Below are positions 16,061 through 25,222 of a stretch of 64,000 bases of DNA, piece by piece. The position numbers and the translations under genes are program-made. Location: the NCBI GenBank assembly GCA_016188965.1, contig JACPGT010000010.1, forward strand, positions 1-64,000, read 5' to 3'. The notes beneath the pieces were generated by a model that was given only the letters and a program-made list of their open reading frames with translations, ran no database searches and was not told the origin of the DNA. Every line of letters starts with the position of its first letter. The first letter of the stretch is position 1. This DNA is from Microcaldota archaeon (GTDB lineage Archaea > Micrarchaeota > Micrarchaeia > Norongarragalinales > Norongarragalinaceae).

Positions 16061-17411
16061 GGCCGTCTTGGTCGCCGCCATCGGACGCGGCCACGCTTTG
16101 GCGAAGAAATTCCATCAAAGCGGAGTCGAACTTCACTCCCTGATGCCGTTTCATAATCCCGGCATCGCGGCCTGTTCCACTTCCTTTCAAATCGGCAACA
16201 TCAACGACCCGGCGGCCGTCGCCGCCTTTGCCGAGAAGATTGATCCGGATTACGTCTTCGTGGCCGGTGACGATCCCATTGCGGCCGGAGCCGCGGATGC
16301 CGTCATCGAGAAAGGCTTCGACGCCATCGCGCCGCTCAAATCCGTTGCGCGCCTCGAATCGGACAAGGTTTTCGCGCGGCAGTTCATGCAAGAATACGTG
16401 CCGGACGGCACGCCCGTTTTCCAGACGTTTACGGATGCGGACGAGGCGCAACAGTATATCGACTCGGTTCCGTTCGACGTAGTCGTCAAGCCTTCCGGCC
16501 TTACCGGTGGAAAAGGCGTCAAGGTGCAAGGCGTCCAGCTCAAGGACAAAGCCGAAGCCAAGGCCTATGCCGCCGAATCGCTGCGCACGTATGCCGGCGG
16601 CGTCGTGGTTGAGGAAAAGCTCGACGGTGAGGAATTCTCGCTGCATGCTTTCGTCGACGGCGAACACTTCGCCACCATGCCTCTGGTCCAGGATCACAAA
16701 ACGGCGTTCGACGGCGACACGGGTCCCATGACTGGCGGCATGGGTACGTTCACCGAGCCGGATGGCCGGTTGCCGTTCGTCTCGGAATCCGACTACCAGA
16801 CGGCGTTGTCCATCGTCCAGCGCACCATCGATGGCGTCAAGGAAAAGACCGGTTTGAAGTACAAAGGCATCCTCTATGCCCAATTCATGCTGACGGCCAA
16901 AGGTCCGATGCTCATCGAGTACAACGTGCGCTTCGGCGATCCTGAAGCGATGAACCTTCTTCCCCTGTTAAAGACGAACTTCCACGACGTATGCTCCGCC
17001 ATCGTGGATGAGGAACTGGAAGGCTTCAAGGTCGAGTTCGAACCCCGCGCATCCATCTGCAAATACGTCGTGCCGACCGGATACCCGGAACGCAAGGAGC
17101 AGTTCGCTTTTTCCATCGACGAATCCAAGTTGGGCGACGTGGACCTGTATTATTCCGGCGTGGAAAAGAAGCCGGACGGCACGCTGTGGACTACGGGTTC
17201 GCGCGGCTTCGGATTGGTTTCGACCGACGTAGCGCTGCAAGGCGCGTACGACAAGGCTGAATCCGTCATTGCCGGCTTGGGTTTGAAGGGCTTCCGGTAT
17301 CGGAAGGACATCGGCTCGGAAGAATCCATCCGCCGCAAAGTCGAACGCATGCAGCGCATCCGCCTGGGCAATGCCGCTGTCCGCAAGGAGCAAGTCGCCC
17401 AGAACCCGTAG
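16053..17411 (+). CDS. purD: Phosphoribosylamine-glycine ligase PurD
   Basis: PurD is an ATP-grasp ligase that joins glycine to phosphoribosylamine (step 2). The 452-residue protein has the ATP-grasp core: VVVKPSGLTGGKGV (glycine-rich lid), VVEEKLDGEEFSLHAFVDG, MTGGMGTF and the metal-binding IEYNVRFGDPEAMNLL. The N-terminal segment VLVAAIGRGHALAKKF replaces the usual VGxGGREHA loop in a diverged form. It is somewhat longer than typical (about 420-430), with extra C-terminal basic helix. Its ATG lies inside the end of purF, so translation is coupled to the enzyme that makes its unstable substrate. A T7 tract follows the stop. Confidence 0.94.
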   Translation: MPRAVLVAAIGRGHALAKKFHQSGVELHSLMPFHNPGIAACSTSFQIGNINDPAAVAAFAEKIDPDYVFVAGDDPIAAGAADAVIEKGFDAIAPLKSVARLESDKVFARQFMQEYVPDGTPVFQTFTDADEAQQYIDSVPFDVVVKPSGLTGGKGVKVQGVQLKDKAEAKAYAAESLRTYAGGVVVEEKLDGEEFSLHAFVDGEHFATMPLVQDHKTAFDGDTGPMTGGMGTFTEPDGRLPFVSESDYQTALSIVQRTIDGVKEKTGLKYKGILYAQFMLTAKGPMLIEYNVRFGDPEAMNLLPLLKTNFHDVCSAIVDEELEGFKVEFEPRASICKYVVPTGYPERKEQFAFSIDESKLGDVDLYYSGVEKKPDGTLWTTGSRGFGLVSTDVALQGAYDKAESVIAGLGLKGFRYRKDIGSEESIRRKVERMQRIRLGNAAVRKEQVAQNP

Positions 17412-17412
17412 C

Positions 17413-17419
17413 TTTTTTT
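17413..17419 (+). terminator. T-tract terminator after purD
   Basis: Seven T residues begin 2 nt after the purD stop codon. Archaeal RNA polymerase terminates at such tracts without needing a hairpin, so this probably ends the purF-purD transcript. The following 210 bp contain AT-rich boxes (for example ATTTAATAAGGGATATTAATT near 17560-17580) that would drive the next gene, and nothing else recognisable. Confidence 0.5.
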
Positions 17420-17630
17420 CGTCTATCCGGCGATCTTGCCGCTCCAGCTCTCTTTCATGCCTCTGCGCATCTTCGGCTGTGTGCGGTCGCCGGTTCCCTA
17501 CGTCTGCGGTCCTTCGTGCGTCCACCGGTCCAATCGTTATTTTTTCTACATATTTGTTAATTTAATAAGGGATATTAATTCGGGTCGCAATCATCCTCAC
17601 TGGCTTCAAACCAGGGCAGGGGTGGCGGGT

Positions 17631-18086
17631 ATGTTGGAACTTCGGTACAAGACCAAGAGTCCCAGTGAGACGGTCGATTTGGCGGAAGCGATGGGCAAGC
17701 CGGTGATTGCCAAGGACGGACAGCGCATCGGCTCGATCGCGTCGTTCCACGCCGACCCGCGCACGCTGGTCGTCGAAGGCATTCGCGTGAACCGCGGCAT
17801 TTTCGAGCCGCTGGAATACATCGGCCGCGAATACGTCTATTCGGTGTCCGCCCGCGGAGTGGTTCTGGAAGTCGCTCCGGTGACGGAAATTGTCGGCATG
17901 CGTGTGTACGACGCGCGGGGCAAGTTCGTAGGCGAAGTCAGCGAAATCGAGCGGCGCAACAACACGAATGAGTTGGTCAACATCGAGGTGGACCGCGGCC
18001 TGTTCAAGCGCTCCATCCTGCTGCCCCGCGACACCATCAAGGACGTAGGCAAAGGAGTGCTTTTGAACGTGGCCGTTCGCGGTTGA
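17631..18086 (+). CDS. PRC-barrel domain protein
   Basis: The 151-residue product has two PRC-barrel-like halves: residues 15-75 (GKPVIAKDGQRIGSIASF, then VEGIRVNRG) and residues 80-148 (GMRVYDARGKFVGEVSEIE, then VNIEVDRGLFKRSILLPRD). This G-x-x-V-x-x-x-x-G-x-x-x-G-x-V pattern is that of the small beta-barrel domain found in RimM and in archaeal stand-alone proteins thought to assist RNA metabolism or act as adaptors. The ATG at 17631 follows GGTGGCGGGT, a good Shine-Dalgarno match; the longer track ORF from 17436 includes promoter sequence. The gene stands alone between purD and a strong T-rich terminator. Confidence 0.8.
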   Translation: MLELRYKTKSPSETVDLAEAMGKPVIAKDGQRIGSIASFHADPRTLVVEGIRVNRGIFEPLEYIGREYVYSVSARGVVLEVAPVTEIVGMRVYDARGKFVGEVSEIERRNNTNELVNIEVDRGLFKRSILLPRDTIKDVGKGVLLNVAVRG

Positions 18087-18141
18087 GCGACGTTTGAAAT
18101 GTATGCACGTACGATCGCTGCTTTCAGACGTAACGGGCGAA

Positions 18142-18181
18142 TTATTTTTCCCTTTTTCTTTTTTTCGAAAGATCTTTTTTT
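18142..18181 (+). terminator. T-rich terminator after PRC-barrel gene
   Basis: Three T-rich runs (TTTTT, TTTTTCTTTTTTT and TTTTTTT) occur on the plus strand within 40 bp, between the convergent PRC-barrel and AHSA1-like genes. This is the form of archaeal intrinsic terminators and would end plus-strand transcription; the minus-strand gene has no comparable T-tract here. Confidence 0.6.
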
Positions 18182-18187
18182 CGGTTC

Positions 18188-18598
18188 CTATGCTTTTGAA
18201 AAATATTCTTTCATCGGCTCCCAGTAGCTCTCGTGCCACCCGGGCCCGTATTGCGCTTCCTGGCCGGCGGGAATCTTGGAGTGCGTCATCTTCAACACGG
18301 TTCCCTTTAGGTCCTTCGTGACGGAAAGCTCGATTTTCAAGACGGAGTCTTCCGCGTCGTCCGGAAACTCCGTTGTACGCCACGCCTGCACTATTTTCTT
18401 GCCGGAAACGAGTTCCAGGTTTTTGCCCGTGATGTAGCCGTCCCAAGCGGTGAACGACGCGCCGACTTTGTCTGAGATTTCGGCAGCCGCGCCACCGGTC
18501 ATGTCGGAATGGCCTTTGCTTGAAAGAAAGGAGTCGTAGACTTCTTGCGGCGTCACGCCTGGAAATTCGACGGTTTGCTTAATGGTGGCGGTCTTCAT
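18188..18598 (-). CDS. AHSA1-like START-domain (SRPBCC) protein
   Basis: The 136-residue protein fits the small ligand-binding START/SRPBCC fold of the AHSA1 (activator of Hsp90 ATPase homologue) family: an opening strand TIKQTVEFPGVTPQEVYDSF, central GASFTAWDGYITGKNLELV, then IVQAWRTTEFPD and a closing helix WHESYWEPMKEYF. In prokaryotes such proteins are usually stand-alone and of unknown ligand. The start at 18598 is preferred because GGAGGT lies 7 nt upstream; the ORF also opens at 18628 with an ATGA overlap on the purM stop. It is therefore co-transcribed with purM. Transfer from bacteria is plausible. Confidence 0.8.
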   Translation of the reverse strand: MKTATIKQTVEFPGVTPQEVYDSFLSSKGHSDMTGGAAAEISDKVGASFTAWDGYITGKNLELVSGKKIVQAWRTTEFPDDAEDSVLKIELSVTKDLKGTVLKMTHSKIPAGQEAQYGPGWHESYWEPMKEYFSKA

Positions 18599-18624
18599 GG
18601 GGTTTACCTCCGTAACGCTTTGGC

Positions 18625-19674
18625 TCATGACGCCTGGATGCTGATGCCGGGCTTATCCGTCACCGCGCCGGCCACTTTGGCCTCCAGGTTCATTTTTTTG
18701 GCCTGCGCCAGCACTTTGTCCGGTTCCGACGTCACGATGAGCATGCCGTTGCCCATGTTCCACGTCTTGTAGGCTTCATCCTCGTTGACGGGCCCCATTT
18801 CCATCAGCGTGGTCATGGCCTTGCACGGGGGGTATAAATCAATCAAATCCGCGCCCAGGCCGGATGGCCGAAGCGCGCGGCCCAACTTGCCGTAAATGCC
18901 GCCGCCGGTGATGTGAGCCATGGTGGAAACGGACGCGACGGCTTCGCCGTCGTAGCCGCCGAAAAGCGACGAAGCGAAACGCGTATAGATTTTCGAAGGG
19001 TGCAGCAACTGCTCGGCCAGGCGCTTATACTTCACGTGCCATTCGCCGCCGCCCTGATGCTCCAGGATCCTGCGGGCCAACGTTAAGCCGTTGGAACGGA
19101 AGCCGTCTTCCTTCAACGCGATAATGGATTGGCCGGGCTTGACTTTCGAACCATCCAGCAAGCGGTCTTTGCGGGCCAGCCAGATGCACGAAGCGGCCCA
19201 ATTCAGCCGGAACGCGCCGAATCCGCCGACTTTTTTGCCCAACTCCGCGATTTCCCCGTTGATGACCGACACATTAGCCATCTTGGCCGCCCTTTCCAAG
19301 CCGTGTGCCAATTGAGCCATGGGCTTCGGATCGATGCGGCTGACGTCCAGCACGTCGCCCACGGCGACCGGTTCGGCGCCGCGGATGACGGCGTCGTCGC
19401 ACACCATGGCCAATAAGTCAAAGCCGAGCGTGTCGAATTTCTTGAGACGTTCCGCGATTTCCGACTTGGTGCCCACGCCGTCCAAGTTGTGACCCATCAC
19501 GGTGTCTTTGAGGTTGGACACGTCGATGAATCGCAATGCCGAGAAGTCGTCAAAAGTGCTTTGGACTCGGCCAGCGCCTTTGCGGAACTGCCACGTGGTC
19601 TTGGAGGCCTTGTAGAACGCGTCGGAGGCGGCGTCGCCCGCTTTGACGTTGACGCCGGCTTTCTGATAATCCAT
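18625..19674 (-). CDS. purM: Phosphoribosylformylglycinamidine cyclo-ligase (AIR synthetase) PurM
   Basis: PurM closes the imidazole ring of FGAM with ATP (step 5). The 349-residue protein shows the PurM/PurL superfamily pattern: the HNLDGVGTKSEIAERL catalytic segment (normally T-DGVGTK), FDLLAMVCDDAVIRGAEPVAVGDVLD, the KEDGFRSNGLTLARR loop and the AHITGGGIYGKLGRAL C-terminal motif. Length is normal. The start codon is the ATG at 19674. It is followed by the AHSA1-like gene with overlapping stop and start, and preceded on the same strand by a large surface-protein gene rather than by other purine genes. Confidence 0.94.
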   Translation of the reverse strand: MDYQKAGVNVKAGDAASDAFYKASKTTWQFRKGAGRVQSTFDDFSALRFIDVSNLKDTVMGHNLDGVGTKSEIAERLKKFDTLGFDLLAMVCDDAVIRGAEPVAVGDVLDVSRIDPKPMAQLAHGLERAAKMANVSVINGEIAELGKKVGGFGAFRLNWAASCIWLARKDRLLDGSKVKPGQSIIALKEDGFRSNGLTLARRILEHQGGGEWHVKYKRLAEQLLHPSKIYTRFASSLFGGYDGEAVASVSTMAHITGGGIYGKLGRALRPSGLGADLIDLYPPCKAMTTLMEMGPVNEDEAYKTWNMGNGMLIVTSEPDKVLAQAKKMNLEAKVAGAVTDKPGISIQAS

Positions 19675-19792
19675 GACTAGTACACCCGGTATTGTATTGG
19701 ATGGCTACTAAAAAAGGGCTTCGCAAATCAAAGGATTTTTTCCCATCGGATTGGAGACGGTAATTATTCAGGCTCGTTCCTTTTATCTTGGG

Positions 19793-22700
19793 TTATTTGC
19801 ATTTCTTTCCGGAATCCATTTGTCCGGAGCAGCAAAAAGGCGCGTCCTTAGCCTCGCGCAGCTCGGTACCTTTCGAAGCACATACCCGCCTCGTGTCTTT
19901 TGCTTCAAGGGCAAAGTAACGGTTATAGGGAGAAGGATAGGGGCTCATATCCGGCTTTATGCCCATTCTGTAGCGCTCTAGCCAAGTCGTTTCCAACGCA
20001 GAATCCCAGAATGCTTCGTGCCATGCTTCGACGCATTTCCCGTTGTGGTTCCACTCTTCCGCCGGCTTGCCGTCGGTCCCGGCTCCACCGCACCATTTTC
20101 CGCCGGGGTTCCAGACGCAGCAGTTGTCGTGGCGGATGCTTCCAGCCGAAGTATAGCATATCCTTTCGCCGTTTTCTTCAGCGAAACAACCTATTCGGCG
20201 GTCGGTTTTCGTTTCTCCAGGTCCTTGGAAGTCTTTACCTTTTGATCCTTTGCAGCCCGGCCCGATGGCGCCGAAGCACTCTTCAATTTTTCCATCTCCA
20301 TTGAGTATCGTCGGTTCAACTTGGTTTGAGTAAATCTTGAGTTGGAATGTGTTGTCCGGCCTTTCCAAGGTGATTGTGGATTCGACGCCGAAATCCGGCT
20401 GGATCCCCCAGCGGACGTTGTAAAGATAGACGTGTTCGTCGTCGATGATCCGGAAATCGACCGGATTGCCGTCGATTGAAAGCTTGCGCAACGTCCGATA
20501 CTCGCCTCCGATGATGGTGACCGGCTTTCCGATTTGGTCGTTGTCGGCTTGGATTTTGGATAGATATGGATACGCCGGCGGCTTGGGTGTCGGTTCCGGT
20601 TCGCGGAAGAAAGGTTCGATGCCTTCGTTTCGGAAATAAGACTGTTTTTGGTTCAACAAGTAAGCTTCGAATTCCTCGACGGGTTTTTGATAGAATTGTT
20701 TGTGGTAGTAGCTCCAGTCGCGCATGCCCCGGATGAACGGCTTCGCGGTCGTGTCTTGGACGATGTAGTTGTACGCGGCATCATACTTGAACCACGACTT
20801 GGGTTTGTAGCTTTCCAAGTCGGGTCCGAACGTCTTGAGCAGGGTTTGCCTGACGATGCGGATGTCGTACTCCTGCATGAATTCACCGATTCCCGTATCC
20901 TTAAGGAACGAGTCCCAATTGTCCTTGATCCATTTTTCCATCTCTAAAGCAGTGCTTCCGCCTTTGCCCGAGCGGAATGCGGCCAAGGCATATTGGAAAG
21001 GCACGCCGTCTTCGCGCGTGGCGAATTCCTTCAAGCCAGGATAATCCGACCTGCCGAAAGCCCAGCCCATGGCCCGGCCGACCAGGCGCTTTTCCTGTTC
21101 GGGGGATGGTTTCGTCTTTACGGTGCGGTCCTGATTCATGTCAAGCACGCACTCCTCGTACGGGTACAGCATCCGGTCGATTCTCTTCAATATTGTGGTA
21201 CAGCCGGATTCGAACAGGCCGTAATCGCCTTCGGCCCCTTCGAACTTAAGCACGGGCGTTTTTCGAGTGTCGATGTCGGCGACGCATCGGTCCGCTTGCG
21301 GCCCGCAACGGATGGCGTCACTGTCCCGCGAGACGACCGTGCCCAGCCGCGGCTTGACTACGGTCAGCTTGTTGTAGATGGCCTTGTAGAACGTCAAGGT
21401 CACGGCCCTGTCCGCGTCCATCGTCAGTTTGCAACTGGCCGCGCCCAGGCAGCTTCCGGAAAATCCTTCCCACACGAAGCCGGCGTTGGTCCTCACGGAC
21501 AAATCTAGCCAGCTCCCGTGCTTGAAATCGTAAGTGCAGTTGGTGGTGCATTCGTGCAGGGGGATGAGTGAGCCGGGCTCGTAGCTGCTGACGAACAGGG
21601 AGCCGCCGACCACCGACGGTATAATTATGCTCAGTCTCTTGCGGCTGGGCGGCCCCTTGAAAACTGCGCGCACGCTCTTGGAGTCGTCCATGGTTACGGA
21701 GCATTGGGGTTGCTGGCCGGTGCAGGCGCCTTCCCAACGGTCAAACGTGGATCCTGCGGCGCTGTTCGCGGTAAGAACAGCTCGGGACTCGAACGGGTAA
21801 TGTCCGGCGCAGTTGTAGACTATCCGGCCGCTGCTGCCGCAGAAAATACGGGTGTCGCCTGAGTGCACCCATCCGTCGCCCTCGATGCCTACGCTCAACA
21901 CCTTGTTTTCCGGCGCGAAAACAGCCCGGACTGTTGTTGACGAGACGAAAAGCGCCGAGCCTTCAATTGTGGCCGTGCATTCCGTCCCTTCCGTGTTGAT
22001 GCAGCTGCCGCCCCAGCCGACGAATTTCCAGCCTGCTGCAGGCGACGCCGTCAGCTGGACATCGCTGAAGCGGGCGTATTTTTCCTCGCAATATCCGTTG
22101 CATTGTATTTTGCCATCCGAAGACTTCACCATGCCCTTGCCGGTGACTTGGACTACGAGGGGATAATTGCCGTCCGCAGGCGGCTTTGGGGCCGACGTGG
22201 GACGGGGGATGTAGGGCGGCGGCGTTGGAACCGCGCCTTCGCCCGGGGACGGGCTTGGGGTCACGCTTTCGCGTACGGGTGTTGGAGCTTCGGTCAGGCC
22301 GAACGACGCGGTGAGCTTTTTCGGTCGGTCAAGGGCGATTTCGCACACCTGGCCGTTGCAGTCGCCGGCCCACTTTTCGAATTGCGAGCCCGGCCGGGGC
22401 ATGACCTGGAAAGCGAACGAGGTGTTGAACGGGTACTTGAACGCGCATATCTTGTCGCTGGAGCCGCACAGCTCCTGGGAACGGCCTGAAGGCCAAACGT
22501 AGATGGCGCCGCTGCCGGGGCCTGATTTGGTTATTGCCAGCTCGAATTCGGGCAAGGGCGTTGGGGCGGCAGTTGCTTTCGGGGTTGGCGCAGCGGTGGG
22601 CGCCGCCGAAGGAAGCAAGGTGGCGCCGGGCGTAGGCATGATTGACGGGGAGGCAGGCAGCGTAGGCGAGGGTCTTGCTGTGGCGGTTGCAGTTGGTGAA

Positions 22701-23257
22701 GAACTAAGCGAAAAGATGGCGGTTGCGGATTGGGCCGAATCCATATTCACCGTACAGGTTGCTTTGGTGCCGGAACAAGCGCCTGACCATCCATCGAAGC
22801 GCGACCCTGCGTTGGCAGAGGCCGTGAGCGTAACTTTACTTCCTGCTGGGAATTTGGCCGAATCATAAGGCGCAATCTGGCCGATGGTGATGCCAAAAGG
22901 ATCCGAGGACACTGTGCCGGAACCGTCCCCTGCTTTGTAAACAGTAAGCCCGTATTCGGACGAGGTCTGGCCGGCAAAGGTGGCCGTGACTATTTTCGGC
23001 CCGTCCAGCGTCACGGTGCACGTCGTTTGGGTGCCGCTGCAGGCGCCGGACCAGGTTTGGAACGGGCCGCCTTGCGCCGTCGCCGTGAGCGTGATGGCCG
23101 TGCCTGCGTCGTAGGTTTCCATGCAGGCTGCGCCACACAGTATCCCGGACGGACTGGAGGACACGTATCCGCTGCCTTGCGTGATGACCGTGAGGGAGTA
23201 TCCGGCAAAGACGAGTGGGGAAAACGCGAGGAGGAACAACAGAATGCCGTGCCGCAC
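19793..23257 (-). CDS. Large secreted protein with InlB/Listeria-type beta repeats
   Basis: The GTG at 23257 gives a signal peptide (MRHGILLFLLAFSPLVFA) and a product of about 1154 residues; the track ORF extends further upstream into the lipoprotein gene. Residues 20-700 hold about eight divergent 70-80 residue repeats, each with a pattern like F-x-x-W-S-G-A-C-x-G-x-x-x-x-C-T-V-T-x-D-x-x-K-x-V-T-A-x-F. This is the divergent InlB B-repeat / bacterial-repeat pattern of cell-surface proteins. Two Pro/Thr/Ser-rich linkers separate blocks. The last 400 residues are non-repetitive, with a cysteine-rich end (IRHDNCCVWNPGGKWCGG, FCCSGQMDSGKKCK). It lies 14 bp after the lipoprotein gene, so the two probably form an envelope operon placed inside the purine island. 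Confidence 0.8.
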   Translation of the reverse strand: MRHGILLFLLAFSPLVFAGYSLTVITQGSGYVSSSPSGILCGAACMETYDAGTAITLTATAQGGPFQTWSGACSGTQTTCTVTLDGPKIVTATFAGQTSSEYGLTVYKAGDGSGTVSSDPFGITIGQIAPYDSAKFPAGSKVTLTASANAGSRFDGWSGACSGTKATCTVNMDSAQSATAIFSLSSSPTATATARPSPTLPASPSIMPTPGATLLPSAAPTAAPTPKATAAPTPLPEFELAITKSGPGSGAIYVWPSGRSQELCGSSDKICAFKYPFNTSFAFQVMPRPGSQFEKWAGDCNGQVCEIALDRPKKLTASFGLTEAPTPVRESVTPSPSPGEGAVPTPPPYIPRPTSAPKPPADGNYPLVVQVTGKGMVKSSDGKIQCNGYCEEKYARFSDVQLTASPAAGWKFVGWGGSCINTEGTECTATIEGSALFVSSTTVRAVFAPENKVLSVGIEGDGWVHSGDTRIFCGSSGRIVYNCAGHYPFESRAVLTANSAAGSTFDRWEGACTGQQPQCSVTMDDSKSVRAVFKGPPSRKRLSIIIPSVVGGSLFVSSYEPGSLIPLHECTTNCTYDFKHGSWLDLSVRTNAGFVWEGFSGSCLGAASCKLTMDADRAVTLTFYKAIYNKLTVVKPRLGTVVSRDSDAIRCGPQADRCVADIDTRKTPVLKFEGAEGDYGLFESGCTTILKRIDRMLYPYEECVLDMNQDRTVKTKPSPEQEKRLVGRAMGWAFGRSDYPGLKEFATREDGVPFQYALAAFRSGKGGSTALEMEKWIKDNWDSFLKDTGIGEFMQEYDIRIVRQTLLKTFGPDLESYKPKSWFKYDAAYNYIVQDTTAKPFIRGMRDWSYYHKQFYQKPVEEFEAYLLNQKQSYFRNEGIEPFFREPEPTPKPPAYPYLSKIQADNDQIGKPVTIIGGEYRTLRKLSIDGNPVDFRIIDDEHVYLYNVRWGIQPDFGVESTITLERPDNTFQLKIYSNQVEPTILNGDGKIEECFGAIGPGCKGSKGKDFQGPGETKTDRRIGCFAEENGERICYTSAGSIRHDNCCVWNPGGKWCGGAGTDGKPAEEWNHNGKCVEAWHEAFWDSALETTWLERYRMGIKPDMSPYPSPYNRYFALEAKDTRRVCASKGTELREAKDAPFCCSGQMDSGKKCK

Positions 23258-23271
23258 GTCGTATGCCCTCG

Positions 23272-24291
23272 TTAGCCGCCGTAAGTCTGGCCGAACTTCA
23301 TCTGGATCTGTCCAGGGCTCGAGACGATGGGCGGCCCCACGCGGTAAATGACCCACATGAAGTCGACCCGCGATTCTGATTCTTCGATGGGCCCGTCGTT
23401 GGTCTCGCCGTTCCACCCGTTCAGCACGAGTTTGCGCGTAGGGCCGTAGGACGGAACCCCCCACTTCTGCCAGTCGGACTCCTCGATGGCTTGGATGCTC
23501 CACGTGCCGGTCGAAGTGCTGAAAGTCCACGTCTGGTCGGCCCGGATTTCAAGCAACGTGGTGGCAGGGGTGTCCAGGTAATTCCAGGCGCCGGCATCGT
23601 AGTAGATCGCTTGGGAATAGACGCGCCATTTGCGGACGATTTGCGGAGCCATGGACGATTCGGCAGCGGGTGTCTGGGTGCCGGGGGTCGTTTTCAGTTT
23701 GAAGGATGCAGTCATGGCTTCGGCAGCGCGTCTGTATTCGTCGAACGTGGAGGATAACGCCGTATAGGTTACGATGATGGCGTGTCCGCTTTGCACGGAA
23801 ATGGTCTGCGCGTATTGGATTTTGCCTTCGGTGGATTGTTCGGAATAGGTGATGGTGCGTGCCGGCTGGCCGGAAAGCGTGGTTGCGGTTGAGTCGATCA
23901 ATTCAAAGCCGGCGGTTTCGACCGACTGCGACAACGCCGCTTCGATGAACGCATTCAGGTCCTGTTCGCTGGGAACGATGAGCACGTTGACGTTTTCCTG
24001 GTAGGTATCGTTTTGGCCGGTCAGTGGCGTTTGGAATATCGTGATGCCTTGCGCTTCGTTGAGTTGCCAATCTTGAGGATATTGGATCGTATACGCTTCG
24101 CCATCATAGGTCTTGTAATCTGAAATGCTCGTACTAGCAGCGGAAGCGCTATCTTGCGTGGTTGCGACGGCTTGCGATGTAATGGTCCCACTTGGAGCGG
24201 CAGTCGGTTGCGTGGGCGCGTTCGTAACGCATCCCGTGATGAGCAAAGCGGAAAAAACAAGCAGGGCAGCAAGTCGGAGTTGTGCGTGCAT
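23272..24291 (-). CDS. Lipoprotein with PsbP/DcrB-like domain
   Basis: The 339-residue product begins with a lipoprotein signal (MHAQLRLAALLVFSALLITGC) whose LITGC is a good lipobox, followed by a Thr/Ser/Ala-rich tether. Residues 60-190 (YDGEAYTIQYPQDWQLNE, ITIFQTPL, VNVLIVPS, FELIDSTATTLSGQPAR) resemble the PsbP-like fold common in archaeal and bacterial lipoproteins. The C-terminal 130 residues form a separate unrecognised, Trp-rich domain (DQTWTFSTSTGTWSI). The start at 24291 is chosen over the track start at 24303 because a TTTTTATATC box lies about 27 nt upstream. It is followed closely by the large repeat protein, suggesting joint function at the cell surface. Confidence 0.75.
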   Translation of the reverse strand: MHAQLRLAALLVFSALLITGCVTNAPTQPTAAPSGTITSQAVATTQDSASAASTSISDYKTYDGEAYTIQYPQDWQLNEAQGITIFQTPLTGQNDTYQENVNVLIVPSEQDLNAFIEAALSQSVETAGFELIDSTATTLSGQPARTITYSEQSTEGKIQYAQTISVQSGHAIIVTYTALSSTFDEYRRAAEAMTASFKLKTTPGTQTPAAESSMAPQIVRKWRVYSQAIYYDAGAWNYLDTPATTLLEIRADQTWTFSTSTGTWSIQAIEESDWQKWGVPSYGPTRKLVLNGWNGETNDGPIEESESRVDFMWVIYRVGPPIVSSPGQIQMKFGQTYGG

Positions 24292-24349
24292 GGCATCAAG
24301 CAAGACGGGCTGATATAAAAACAGTGTCTTTAGGAATCGGAGTTTGTCG

Positions 24350-25222
24350 TCACGTTTTTTCCTTTACGTGTCGGAAGAGGCTGTGAAATACGGCCATGCC
24401 TTGGCCTTCTTTCGGCAGGGGCTGGCCAGCGCGTTGGAGGGCGTCCTTGCGGCGGTGCCAGAGCGGGTGGTTCTCGAACTCAAGAAAGCCTTCCGGGTGC
24501 GGCATCATGCCGAACACGCGGCCCGTGGGATCGCAAATGCCGGCGATGGCCTGCATCGAGCCGTTGGGATTGTCCGGATAGAACTGGGTTGGTGAAGCGC
24601 CGGATCCGGTTTTCTGTGCGTATTGGGCCAGGACTTGGCCGTCTTGGAACAGTCGTACGAGCGCTTCCTCGCCTTTTGCCGGGGAAGCGGTTCCGAAGCG
24701 GTCGTATACGGTGAATCGGCCTTCGCCGTGGCGCACCGGCAGCTCGATTTCGCTCATGCCGTCAAAAGCAGGGCATTTCGAAGGCAGGACCTTGAGTTTG
24801 ACCCAACGCATCTCGAACTTGCGAGACTGGTTGAACGTCAGCGTAGCCGTCTGTTGGCCGTACTTGCCGTCGAAAGCCGGCAGCATGCCGAGCTTGACGA
24901 GGCACTGGAACCCGTTGCACGCGCCGTAGACGATGCCTCCATCCTGGACGAATTGCGCGAGGTGTTCGACAAATGGCTTGCCGGCGATGCGCGTGGCCTG
25001 GATCAAGTCGGCCAGGGCTTTGGCCGAGCCTATGTCGTCGCCGTGCAAAAAGCCACCGGGAAAATGGACGACGTCGGCGTCGAGGGCTTGTTTGCCGGAG
25101 AGCAAGTCGCGCACGTGGACTACTTTCGCATCAAATCCGGCCCGAAGAAAGCCCTGCTGTGCCTCGACTTCGCAATTGAGCCCTTCGCCGGCGAGTACCA
25201 GTGCTTTGGGCGGGTTGGCCAT
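24350..25222 (-). CDS. purQ: FGAM synthase glutaminase subunit PurQ
   Basis: This is a class I glutamine amidotransferase that feeds ammonia to PurL in step 4. The nucleophile is in YGACNGFQCLVKLGMLP and the His/Glu pair in GMMPHPEGFLEF. RFTVYD and the segment after it match PurQ or the C-terminal glutaminase domain of large PurL. At about 290 residues it is longer than stand-alone Bacillus-type PurQ (about 225) and closer to the fused domain. The ATG at 25222 (MANPPKALVLAGEG) is preferred over the GTG at 25231. It follows purL after an A-rich 113-nt spacer. Confidence 0.93.
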   Translation of the reverse strand: MANPPKALVLAGEGLNCEVEAQQGFLRAGFDAKVVHVRDLLSGKQALDADVVHFPGGFLHGDDIGSAKALADLIQATRIAGKPFVEHLAQFVQDGGIVYGACNGFQCLVKLGMLPAFDGKYGQQTATLTFNQSRKFEMRWVKLKVLPSKCPAFDGMSEIELPVRHGEGRFTVYDRFGTASPAKGEEALVRLFQDGQVLAQYAQKTGSGASPTQFYPDNPNGSMQAIAGICDPTGRVFGMMPHPEGFLEFENHPLWHRRKDALQRAGQPLPKEGQGMAVFHSLFRHVKEKT

